Positions 12,427 through 21,844 of a DNA stretch of 64,000 bases are shown here, piece after piece. Position 1 is the first letter of the stretch; the number at the start of each line of letters is the position of its first letter. The translations under genes were made by a program, and so were the position numbers. Location of the stretch: the NCBI GenBank assembly GCA_947652605.1, contig OX393577.1, positions 36,273,466-36,337,465 of the forward strand, written 5' to 3'. The notes under the pieces were generated by a model, which had not been told where the DNA came from, searched no databases, and saw only the letters and a program-made list of their open reading frames with translations. The DNA is from Elmis aenea. Taxonomy: Eukaryota > Arthropoda > Insecta > Coleoptera > Elmidae.

Positions 12427-13496
12427 TTAATAATCTGAAAAGTAATTGGAAATATCGCAAATTGTATCCGAGAAAATTGGGAAAAACCGGAAAATACGTT
12501 TCTTAAAAATCGTCTATAACTCCCGTGGATTATAAAATATTTCCAATGTGTAAAAACATTGCCCAAGCAACATTTTAATACGAATAAGATAGTAATCACT
12601 AATCACTAATTTTTCCCAGGTCGATTCGTTTTTGTTTAAAGACAACCAACTTTATTTTTTCTTATGGGGACAATTTTTACTATTGACATAATCAAATAGG
12701 TTTTTTTTTCTGAATCATTAATGTATCACACGTGGTATTTTACTCCTATTCAATGGCAAATTGAAACAATACTTTCTTCATACTACGTATGGCGAAAGTA
12801 AAAATGCGCTTTGGACAACAACCACTATAAATCAGGTAGTTTTTGTCGTTACTTTGACAACCTATCAACAATTTTGAAACATTGAATAAAAAGATAAAGG
12901 AAGGAGCTTTAATTATTATACTGCAGCGTTTGTCGGCGACGGAAATCACGCCTCTGATGGCGGCCGGTTTTGACAGGTCAAACAGTCAAGAAATTTAGGG
13001 TTTTGTGTGCTAAAATCGTTAGCTGCAGATCTTGTAGTCTTACTAGGTCCAAAAATGTTGAAGATTAATAGATTACGTTTTATAGGTAAGTAGACATTAA
13101 TATTTTGTAGTGTAATCATGTATTGAAAATTTGATGTGGTCTGTCAAAATAGTACTCCTATGTCATATCAGTGGCGTGCATTTTTGTACAGCATATTTTT
13201 TAACTCTCAAAATAAACAATGCAAATACTGATGTATGCTGTCGTTTTTTTAATTCCCTCAACCACAAAACAAGAAATAAATAAGTAAATAAGGCTCAATT
13301 CAAAACAAAGCAAATATTTACATTATTCAATACATATTTAAAAATGTTAGATACGCCACTGAGAAGCGGAAACATGCATCCGCCATATTGAGAGGCTAAC
13401 CTGGACGCCTTAAGATCGCTAAAATGCTTCTTCCGTTATCTTTTTATTCAATGTTTTGAAAGCCTATTACTTGTTCATTCGGCTGAAATAATATGC

Positions 13497-14018
13497 CGGA
13501 TAGAAAAAGCAAGAGCAGCATTTCGTAAAATAAATACAGTTTTAAAGAACCATAGTCTGACTCTAACTTAAGCTTAGATTGGTGGTGCTACGTTTTTCCA
13601 GTGCTCCTGTACGGAGTAGAATCCTGGATATTAACGGAGACTACAACAACAAAAACTAAATGCGTTCGAGATATGGACTTACAGACAGATACTTAGAATC
13701 CATTGGAAGGACCATGTCACCAACGAAGAGGTCCTAAGGAGATTAAAAGTAAAGGAAGAGATTGTAAATAGAAATACTGTTAAGGAGAAAGTTGGAGTAC
13801 TTGGGTCACATAATGAGACATCCAGAAAAGTGTACGGACTGTTGCAACTGATAGATGGCAAGAGGGGTCCGGGACGGAGAGGATCTCGTAATAACGAATC
13901 TGAGAACTTGGTACAACACTACAACCACGGAATTATTCCGTATTGCTGCTAACAAAATTAAAATCGCGTTGTGAGTAGTCAACATCCGGTAACGGATAGA
14001 CACGTTAAGAAGAAGAAA
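13497..14018 (+). pseudogene. Non-LTR retrotransposon ORF2, 3' end (dead)
   Basis: Fragments in different frames read in order like the tail of an insect non-LTR retrotransposon polyprotein. They are R-I-E-K-A-R-A-A-F-R-K, then V-L-L-Y-G-V-E-S-W, then L-N-A-F-E-I-W-T-Y-R-Q, then E-Y-L-G-H-I-M-R-H-P-E-K, then G-K-R-G-P-G-R-R. These lie downstream of the reverse transcriptase in such elements. Several frameshifts and stops separate them. The element ends in an AAGAAGAAGAA tail near 14018. It is 5'-truncated, as expected after incomplete target-primed reverse transcription. The clade cannot be set from this piece. Confidence 0.8.
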
Positions 14019-14340
14019 TAACTTGTCATCGTCATAAACACCTGGGAAAAATTTGTGATTTGTGATTACTATCCAATTCGCCTTAAAATGTTACTTGGGC
14101 AATGTTTTTACACATTTGAAATATTTTATAAGCCAAAGGAGTTGTAGACGATTTTCAAAAATGGTATTTTTCGGTTTTTCCTAATTTTCTCGGATACCCT
14201 GTTGAGATATTTCCAATTCCTTTTCGGATCATTAATGAGTACCGAATTTAGCAACTTTTACAAACTTAAACCTATGCTCTAGCTATTATAATAAGCGAAA
14301 TCTCCACACTTAAATTTGAATTTTAAATTTCAAACACCAT

Positions 14341-16842
14341 GTTATTTCTATACCTCCTGTTAATCATGCATATTTCGAAATGTTTAATACAAAATATAAT
14401 ATAAATATAAATATATAGAAAGTATAAAAATTAATAACTAAAATGTATAACATTGTTGAAATTTTTTTGAAATGTATTATTTTTTTATGTTATATTATCC
14501 ATTAAGGAAATAAATATTTAAATAAAATAGCATATTTTGTTGTTTTCTAAAAATAAGGATAAATTCAACTAAAATATTAGCGATTTAATTAACAATCCGT
14601 TAGGTTTGAAAGTGGGGTAAGTCCAATTGGGTATGACTTAACAAAATCTTTATTTTCTTCAGTCATCACTGATAAACAATATTGGATAATAAATTTACAT
14701 TATCTAACCTAACACCATGAAATACAAAAATATTGTCTTTTAGTGCTTACCAATAGTGTTCAATCAAACGCAAACCCATAAATATCAAAATAAGAAAAAA
14801 CGGACTGGCCCCACTTCCAAAATAAATTCATTTTTTTCATGTAACTTAATTTTTTGGTTTCGATACAAATTTTGGTATTGTATTAAATGTTTTGTTTTGT
14901 TTCTTATTAAAAGATTTATCATTCTTAATCAGAGTTCCATTTTACATCTTCAAATAGCAAAAAAAAGTTAAGTGCGTCGAATTGTAGCTAGCAACAGAGC
15001 CGTTTTTGGCGCACTTGGCAAGTACCTACCTAATGGTTTTAGTTTTATAATCCAGGCCGCATAAATGTTTGCAAGACGTGAGAGGCGCCAAACGCTTGGC
15101 ACTTCCCATTGCCAATTTATTGCTACCGACCGCTCTGGCTAGCAATTTACCAAAAAAGTTTTTTCATAAAGTTTCGATATCCCCCGTTACATCAGTGTTT
15201 CCAACCTTTTGACGTACCCCGTATAATTACCCGATTAGCATCCTTTGCATATAATTTTGTAATAAATTAAACTGCACACCGGTATATGTGTTGCGTGCAA
15301 AAACAATTATGTACCTACTATAGTAATGTAAATTGTACTCGTGCATTATGATATTAACAAATGTTTTGTTTCAATAATCTTTAAAATTAATACTTAAAGC
15401 TTTAATAACCACATCAGTTAATAAAATTTTAATATCTGCATATACAGGTAGATATTGCTTATAATAGATAGTCTGGCAAAAAATACGGTCCTATTTCTAA
15501 GTATACGTCGTTTTGTAAACCTTTACCGAAAGTATTAAGGAAAAATTAACGAGAGCGCACCAACACTCATAAAAAATTCTGGCGTAATTTGCAGTTTATA
15601 CGTCTTTACATTTGACCTACTTTACGCCATAATAAATAAATTTTTAGAATCACATATTTCCTACGAATTGATATTACACGCCTGTAGGTTTAATTCATGC
15701 TGGATGCGCAAATGAAAATAGATTTTCATGTTATAATTTCTTTGAGTACACCAGTAGATATTAGTATTAAACATATTAATGTTTTTTACTTTATTTCTAT
15801 TTTTCATTTAACTATTTTTAATTTCTGGTTTCGGTATAAAACCTTTAAAAATTTCGCCGCAATGGATTTATCAATAACATCTTCATTTATAAATCAAAAA
15901 TACCCTCACTCCTGACTACAAACTAAAAGTTTCTAAATACGTGTCCGGAAAATGTAAGTAGGTATTTTCTGTAGATAATAACCCGATTAAAACCATACAT
16001 TTTGAAATCAGTTGAAGTTTCGGAGTGAACGTATACCAAGCCTTTTATTGCATTTATTAAAACTTTTTATCAGTAATAAAATTCGAAACATATAAGAAAC
16101 TTAAAAACTTTACTCTCCAGAAAATGAAATGTAAAACAACATGAAACAAATAATAAAAAATAAATAAATAAATCTATTATGTCAAATTAATCAAAACCAA
16201 TTTAAAAACCCAAATCAAAAATATAGGATGGCGGTACTATAATTTATTAAAGTCATTTCATTTTAAATAGTTTAAGCTTAGAGCAACGTATTTTTCCATA
16301 TTAAACCACAAAACAAAATTTGTAAGAATATTGTACTTGATTAAACTTACGCACACAAATACGAAAATGCCATATAGAATTAAAGGCGATACGCGAAAAT
16401 TTAACAAATAAACCTTAAGCCTGGTTGACACGGGTCGTGAATCACGATTGTGAATTAGGAATTCTTGAATCATTACCCGTGTAAACTGGTAGTTCGTGGA
16501 ATACAAATACGGCATTTGAAACAACGAAACAACCAACCCGATCGGAACGATATCCAATGCGTAAGCTAGATTGTTTCCATCGTAAAATAAGTCCTAAAAA
16601 ACCGAGAAAAAAACAGAGAGTGCGCTTTAAATAAAGCTGTTTTGTAAAAATGAGTTTTAGACTAAAGATTGGCCTTTACATTTTCAGGGCATTTCTACGG
16701 AAATAAGGAAGAGTTGTTTTTTTCATAAAGAATAACAAGATTTTCTTACTTAAACATTAAATATAATACAGGTATATCCTTAGAGCATCATATACATACA
16801 TACATTAATAGTATATTACATAACAAGAACAAGAGTTGTAAT
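14341..16842. other. AT-rich stretch without recognised gene
   Basis: Reading frames of 60-100 codons occur here (for example 14756-14971 and 16258-16557 on the minus strand) but show no known motif and are dominated by A/T-codon residues. At 15195 the sequence CAGTGTTTCCAACCTTTTGA looks like a lone hAT end. A small inverted pair GACACGGGT/ACCCGTGT lies at 16426-16484. Confidence 0.45.
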
Positions 16843-16849
16843 GGTGCCT

Positions 16850-16971
16850 TTCCACGTGAGAGTAAACTACTCTCGATAGCAGCGTCGCCAAGGATACAGC
16901 CAATCGCGAGTTACTCAGGGGCTGTATCCTTGGCGACGCTGCTATCGAGAGTAGTTTACTCTCACGTGGAA
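16850..16971. repeat. Perfect 52-bp-arm hairpin
   Basis: Arms 16850-16901 and 16920-16971 are exact reverse complements over 52 bases, with an 18-base loop that includes TCGCGAG. The arms contain CACGTG-AGAG and AGCGTCGCC motifs and are far richer in GC than the surroundings. It forms the outer end of copy A. Confidence 0.92.
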
Positions 16972-17809
16972 ACATGCCTGGCGCACTGAGGTGGGATGAC
17001 GTTGTACGATGTCGAAGTGTCAAAAATAGTTAGACTCCAATTAACAGAGGTCGTCTTCATCGCCTGTGTGACAAGGATAGATAAAAAATTAGAAAGAAAT
17101 GAAAAGCCGCCGCGGCAATTTTTGGTTGATGTTTGGTTTCCAAGGCGGTTTCGTTGTTTTTTCGTTTAGTCCACAAAACCAGGGTACCCGAAGCGGGATA
17201 GGCAAGCGTGTACCTTAGGTTTTTACTTTCCCTCCCTGACACGGCAAGGCGCTGATTTAAAAAAATAATTATTTACAAAGTAGAAAACAATCTTACCGGT
17301 ATACAACAAAATAATTTCAAATTTTATCTAGTTGCACGCTCAAGTCTTTCAAAACATGTGAAAATCACAAAATATAATCAAAAATTCAACATTGTTCTGC
17401 GGTTCTGTGGTTGCTTGCATAGATAAGAAACATAATATAGATAGGACACTGATGTTAAACATTTTGAGCATATGTGGCGCCTCTGTTAATTGGAGTCTAA
17501 CTAAACTTTTAATTTCTGAAACGCGGGATGCTTGATATGTACAAATAAACGATTTTCAAACTCATTTGAGTGTGATTATGGTTTGTTTTGGCAAAACATT
17601 ATATGTATACAAAAATCATAAAATCACATTTTAATTGATTTAGGCCACGTTTAGGCGTATTATATGTTTCTAAACCTTAAGCACATTATTATGAATAAGC
17701 CTGTGAGTTTAATTTTAAAAATTTGCTTGCACAGAAATAACAAATTCACAATTTTTATTGGAATGTCTTTGATGCAATTCGAGGATTAATTAAAAAAATG
17801 GCTGGGTAT

Positions 17810-18655
17810 TAGGGTTTATACAAAAACCGACTTTTGAAAAACCGGTTTTCGAATACCAGTTTTTCCAAAAAAACCGGTTAAAACCGGTTTCGAATAGTTA
17901 AAAAAAAACAATTAAAACGTAATGAAATAATTTATATTTCATAATTTTATAAAATATAAAACAAATTTCAAATAAAACCAAATAATAAGATAACAAGTAA
18001 AAATTAAATTCTAAACTTCCAACAAACCATAAATAGCATTTTTTTTTAAATTTGCTTTTTTCTTTAGAAAACATGATTTTAAAAACACAAAACATTTACG
18101 GAATCATGACTTAATCTGGTTCGTATTTGAGATACAAAATTACCAGATACAGAAAACACTGGTTCGCTGACTATTGAGCTGCGTCTTACTGTTTTTAAAG
18201 CTTCAAACAGTGTGCCCAAATTCTTTATTCTTTTATTAGTTGATTCAAATACTGCAAATTCTGCCTTTAATGAAAACAACAATGTCTTGAAAGAAGAGAT
18301 GGAGAAATCAATTCTTAGATTTATCGAGGAACCTTTAACAAAAACAGCAAATCCAAAAACCCTTAATAATATCTTCATCTTCATCGAAATTTGTTTCCAA
18401 TTCTACAGCCGAATTTGGGTAAATTCTAGATAATATTTTTTCCGAAAACTTGACTATATCGGTTCTTGAAGCCAGCGGAAATACGTTTGATTTTTTTGTA
18501 ACAATGGTTTTTGGATTTTGCAAATGAAGCAGAAGTGCACAGATTTTTATGAAGATATTTATTTTTTACGTGTCTAATCTAGGCTTTTCGAATACATAAT
18601 TTTTTTCAAAAAAACCGGTTTTTCAAAACCGATTTTTAAAAACCGACAAACCCTA
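17810..18655 (-). mobile_element. Nested hAT element with transposase remnant
   Basis: The 846-base element has ends TAGGGTTT and AAACCCTA, flanked by identical 8-mers CTGGGTAT (17802-17809 and 18656-18663). Copy B of the surrounding sequence has the undisturbed target (33535-33542, inverse of CTGGTTAT), a direct empty site. Both ends carry clustered AACCGGTTTT motifs. The interior encodes a broken hAT transposase on the minus strand. It was therefore inserted after the A/B duplication. Confidence 0.92.
18079..18523 (-). pseudogene. hAT transposase C-terminal fragment
   Basis: The minus-strand frame 18384-18079 ends with the phrase R-R-S-S-I-V-S-E-P-V-F-S-V-S-G-N, followed by R-T-R-L-S-H-D-S-V-N-V-L. 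This is the signature of the hAT family dimerisation domain (normally S-S-x-x-S-E-R-x-F-S ... R-x-R-L-S-x-x-x-V). A proline stands where the family has arginine in S-E-R. The upstream part (18523-18335) is in another frame, so at least one frameshift separates them, and the zinc finger and catalytic core are absent. It is an internal-deletion derivative. Confidence 0.8.
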
Positions 18656-19250
18656 CTGGGTATAATATAAAAAATAGGAAACACATTATAAACTACAAAA
18701 GACACTATATAAAAAAATATTTTATTTTGGCAGCAAGAACAATTTATCTATTTGTACAATAATAAAATATTACATTTATATCTAATATTAAAATTACATT
18801 AATTCTAGATACTTGCTGACATAACTTCTATGACAATTCTTGACAGTGCAGATCATTCCCACCATGATGAAAAATGAAGCGTAAAATAGCACACACAGCA
18901 CAATTTGTCTTTAAAAATAAATCATAAACAACAAATTAAAATTATTCAAACAGCAATACTGTCTTTATCTACGCAATACTGAACTATGTTCTTTATCTAT
19001 GTACTGAACGACGGACGTTAACGACTTAAACATGTTTTGTGGACTAAACGAAAAAACAACGAAACCACCTTGGAAACCAAACATCCACCAAAAATTGCCG
19101 CGGCGGCTTTTCATTTCTTTCTAATTTTTTATCTATCCTTGTCACACAGGCGATGAAGACGACCTCTGTTAATTGGAGTCTAACTATTTTTGACACTTCG
19201 ACATCGTACAACGTCATCCCACCTCAGTGCGCCAGGCATGGTTGCTTGTA

Positions 19251-20532
19251 CAAGGTGACAATAAAAAACTGACAACCAAATTGTTTTTGGTCTTATCACG
19301 AATGTTTTTGTAGTTTGAAGTTTTTATCGTTTTTATTCGATTCTCCGTTATAAGTACTTCTGTTTCCATGGTTTTTACACATTTCAGCTGTTTTTGTTAA
19401 ATGTCAAACCAAAGAGAAAAAATTTTGACGTTACATGAGCTGAGAAAGCGTCCGATCGACATTGCGCGAATGCTCGGTATCGACAAGTCCAATGTCCGGC
19501 GAACCATCAAGCGGTTTGAAGAGCTCGGCCATACTGGTCGCCGTCCAGGAAGCGGCAGAAAGCGCACTGTCAGAACCGTCGAGAACCGGGAGCGCGTTCG
19601 AGAGCGTGTCAGGCGAAATCCGAGGGTCTCCATGAGAAAAATCGCTCGTGAGACTGGTATCAATCGCGAATCAATCCGCCAAATAGCCAAAGAGAATCTC
19701 CATCTCAAGCCCTACAAGCTCCAAAAAGTTCAGCTGCTCACCGGCGACAACAAACGCGTACGACTTGAGAAATGCAAACAACTTCTTCGTCGCCACGCTC
19801 CTTTTCAGTAGGACAAAATTCTCTTCACGGATGAGAAGTTGTTCACCGTCGAACAAGCCCACAATCACCAGAACGACAGGACCTGGTCCGCGGAGGCCCC
19901 CGGCACGTCGGCCATCGTCGAACACCGCCAAAATCCTGCGGCCGTGATGGTTTGGGCCGGAATTTGCGCCAGCGGCAAGACCCCCCTCGTTTTTGTGGAA
20001 GAGGGGGTCAAAATCAACCAAGAAGTGTATCGCCGCAACATTCTCGAGGCTGCCGTACTCCCGTGGACTCAACAGCACTTCGGCAATGCGTATTGGACTT
20101 TTCAACAGGACTCAGCGCCGGCTCACAGGGCGAAAATGACTCAGGACTGGTGCAAAGCTCATTTTCCGGACTTCATCGCGTCTTCGGAATGGCCGCCCTA
20201 CTCGCCGGATCTCAATCCGATGGACTACAGCATCTGGTCCATTTTGGAGGCCAGGGCCTGCGCGAAGCCCCACAAAAGTTTGGAGGCGCTGAAGCGTTCC
20301 TTGCGCCGGGAATGGGACCGATTGTCACCGGAAGAGGTGTGTGGCGCGGCAGAAAATTTTCGGAAGCGTTTGGTGCTCTGCCGAGACGCGCAAGGAGGCC
20401 ACTTCGAAACCGGTTGAGTATGTTATAGTCAAAATTGTTGTTTATTGTTTTTTGTTGATAAAATTTTGTTTTGTTGAAGAATAAAAATTTTATGAAGTTT
20501 TTGCTAGAGGTCATTTTTTTATTGTCACCCTG
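19251..20532 (+). mobile_element. Mariner-family transposon, DD37D type
   Basis: The element is 1282 bases, starts CAAGGTGACAATAAAAAAC, ends with the inverse of CAGGGTGACAATAAAAAAA, and is flanked by TA on both sides (19249-19250, 20533-20534). The inverted ends are about 20 bases with few mismatches. It holds one transposase frame on the plus strand, broken by a single stop. It is GC-richer than the surroundings, with codon use unlike the AT-rich host sequence, consistent with recent arrival. Confidence 0.93.
19401..20417 (+). pseudogene. Mariner DD37D transposase with one amber stop
   Basis: A DNA-cutting DDE/D-type enzyme of the Tc1/mariner superfamily. From ATG 19401 the frame stays open to 20417 except for one TAG at 19809-19811, about codon 137. 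The N-terminus has the paired helix-turn-helix DNA-binding region (L-R-K-R-P-I-D-I-A-R-M-L-G, then R-M-L-type repeats) with the linker G-R-R-P-G-S-G-R-K-R. The catalytic aspartates lie in F-T-D-E, F-Q-Q-D-S-A-P-A-H and N-P-M-D-Y-S-I-W; 37 residues separate the second and third, the DD37D (maT-like) spacing. Family enzymes are about 330-350 residues, matching this length. The stop lies before the first catalytic residue, so the product as it stands is a DNA-binding fragment only. Confidence 0.92.
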
Positions 20533-20534
20533 TA

Positions 20535-21477
20535 ATTGCATTGTTTGTGTAAAAGGTGAGTACTTATTACTTTTTATATTGCGTTTATAAAAGTATAGAA
20601 TTTTTTTGTGTAACTAGTGATTTATCTTGTAGGGTAATAATACGTCTAAAAAAAAATAGTGGGTCGAAAAAACGCCCCAAATTTTAAATATGCTGCACTA
20701 GGGTTGCCAGCACAGAACATGTTATATAATTTTGCATGACCGGGGTTTGCGGTATTGAAAGTCAATCTCGTGCTTCCAGTAAGCAATGTAAAATCTTCGA
20801 ACGAGAACAATTATTTTAAATAGTCATTTTCATATTGTTAGTAGTACTCATAGAAAAAGAGTAGTACTGATCTGCAGTCTGTATGGGGTACGTCATACAA
20901 TCGTTGCGGATGTACAGAACCGCATCGAGTATTTGATGTACCCCTACACCAAATTGGCACTCACTGACCATCATTGCGTCATTCTGTTAATCGCTACTTA
21001 ATGCATACTTTATTACGTACACATTTTGTTAAGCGGTCTAGAAAAGCAAGAAAATCTGTTACATTTAATAATACTGTTGGTATTTTAGCATAATTTTACT
21101 TCGAATTCAAATTTGCCACGCATTGCCGTTGAGATTGTGAGTGGGGACAATACCGCGAAAAGCAGTGTATTGCATGTGCACTGCTGACATTGTCACTCTA
21201 TGCTTGTAACGTATGCAGCAGCGGTAGACGAAGACTTTTAAGAACGCCGCTTATGCGTTTTTGCGTAGTGGTGCGGATTTTGTTTTTTTTTTTTTCGGTT
21301 CATGTGATGTGTAATTGAACATTTTGTTAAAACCATCTTTTTAACTCTTACAGGCACATAAAAAGCAGACGCAGACATATTTTTGATGTAGCTATTGCTG
21401 GCGCTCGGTGGAATTGAGCTGGACTCGTGACACCAGGTGATACATACGTTCACCAACGATTCCAAGTTTTATAAGGA
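20535..21477. other. Sequence between mariner and gypsy element
   Basis: No coding frame or repeat is recognised. Because the gypsy element is an insertion, this segment was originally contiguous with 26700-27033 and therefore belongs to the 5' flank of the THAP/P transposase gene. A pyrimidine tract ending CTCTTACAG at about 21351 could be a splice acceptor but nothing confirms it. Confidence 0.4.
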
Positions 21478-21481
21478 CATT

Positions 21482-21773
21482 TGTAAAGAAAGTTCACTTT
21501 ATTCTTTTAATCCTTTTATTTATTCTCAAACTTTAAATAAACACTAAACAATTAACCATTTGTAAATCAAGTCTTACTTCTTTAACTGTAACCCAACTAG
21601 CTGCACTCTACACGTGCCCTGTTGCAGTCTCGAACTCCCCGTTCAGACTGCTCGTTTTTCCTCCTGTTGCCAGCCTCTAGTCCTGCCAACCCCCTCTCCC
21701 GTACCAAACTAAAAAACACTATATACTACCAAATACATACAAAATACATACTACAAAAATAAAATTGTTTACA
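21482..21773 (-). repeat. 3' LTR of the gypsy element
   Basis: On the minus strand it begins TGTAAACAATTTT and ends CTTTCTTTACA, the TG...CA rule. An AATAAAGTG polyadenylation-type signal lies near its end. The polypurine tract expected just before it (minus strand, 21774-21790) is weak, reading GGATGGCCGAG. Confidence 0.95.
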
Positions 21774-21844
21774 CTCGGCCATCCTGGCCATGACAATGTC
21801 CTCATCGTCATCACAAAACAAAACAAAAATAAACATGCATTAAT

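Larger units (their letters stand above)
11609..14340. mobile_element. 2.7-kb foldback element with two later insertions
   Basis: The outer arms 11609-11709 and 14232-14340 are inverse copies (end motif AGGGTGTTTG, then GGTTTAAGTTTG). They continue as 12427-12640 against 14020-14230 and as 12865-12960 against 13375-13475. The left arm is interrupted by a PIF-like element (11710-12426) and the right arm by a retrotransposon fragment (about 13497-14018). The loop is about 12960-13370. No enzyme of its own is recognisable. A worn copy of the outer arm occurs at 35221-35300, just before a DD41D mariner transposase fragment, which hints at a mariner origin. Confidence 0.75.
16843..19240. mobile_element. 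Composite DNA element, copy A, with 207-bp inverted ends
   Basis: Segments 16973-17179 and 19034-19240 are inverse copies with only two mismatches in 207 bases, a recent or conserved long terminal repeat pair. Outside the left arm is a perfect hairpin (16850-16971) starting from the end GGTGCCTTTCCACG (16843). Between the arms, 17417-19041 minus a nested hAT element matches, in inverse orientation, 33157-33929 (copy B). The motif CCTCTGTTAATTGGAGTC occurs in each arm and again at about 17483. A DD37D mariner follows 10 bases after the right arm. Superfamily unknown. Confidence 0.78.

Noticed and set aside
13169..13361. CAGTGGCGTGC...ACGCCACTG pair as a hAT MITE
   Set aside because: The ends match the 34087 element partly, but flanking 8-mers differ (TGTCATAT and AGAAGCGG) and the interior is not a copy, so a separate insertion is not proven.
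16258..16557. 99-codon minus-strand frame as a gene
   Set aside because: No recognisable motif, A/T-driven residues, and no splice or promoter context.
19671..20105. 144-codon minus-strand frame inside the mariner element
   Set aside because: It is the antisense shadow of the transposase coding region.
21345..21481. Upstream non-coding exon of the THAP/P gene
   Set aside because: A single acceptor-like CTCTTACAG is not enough, and the interval is now separated from the gene by the gypsy insertion.
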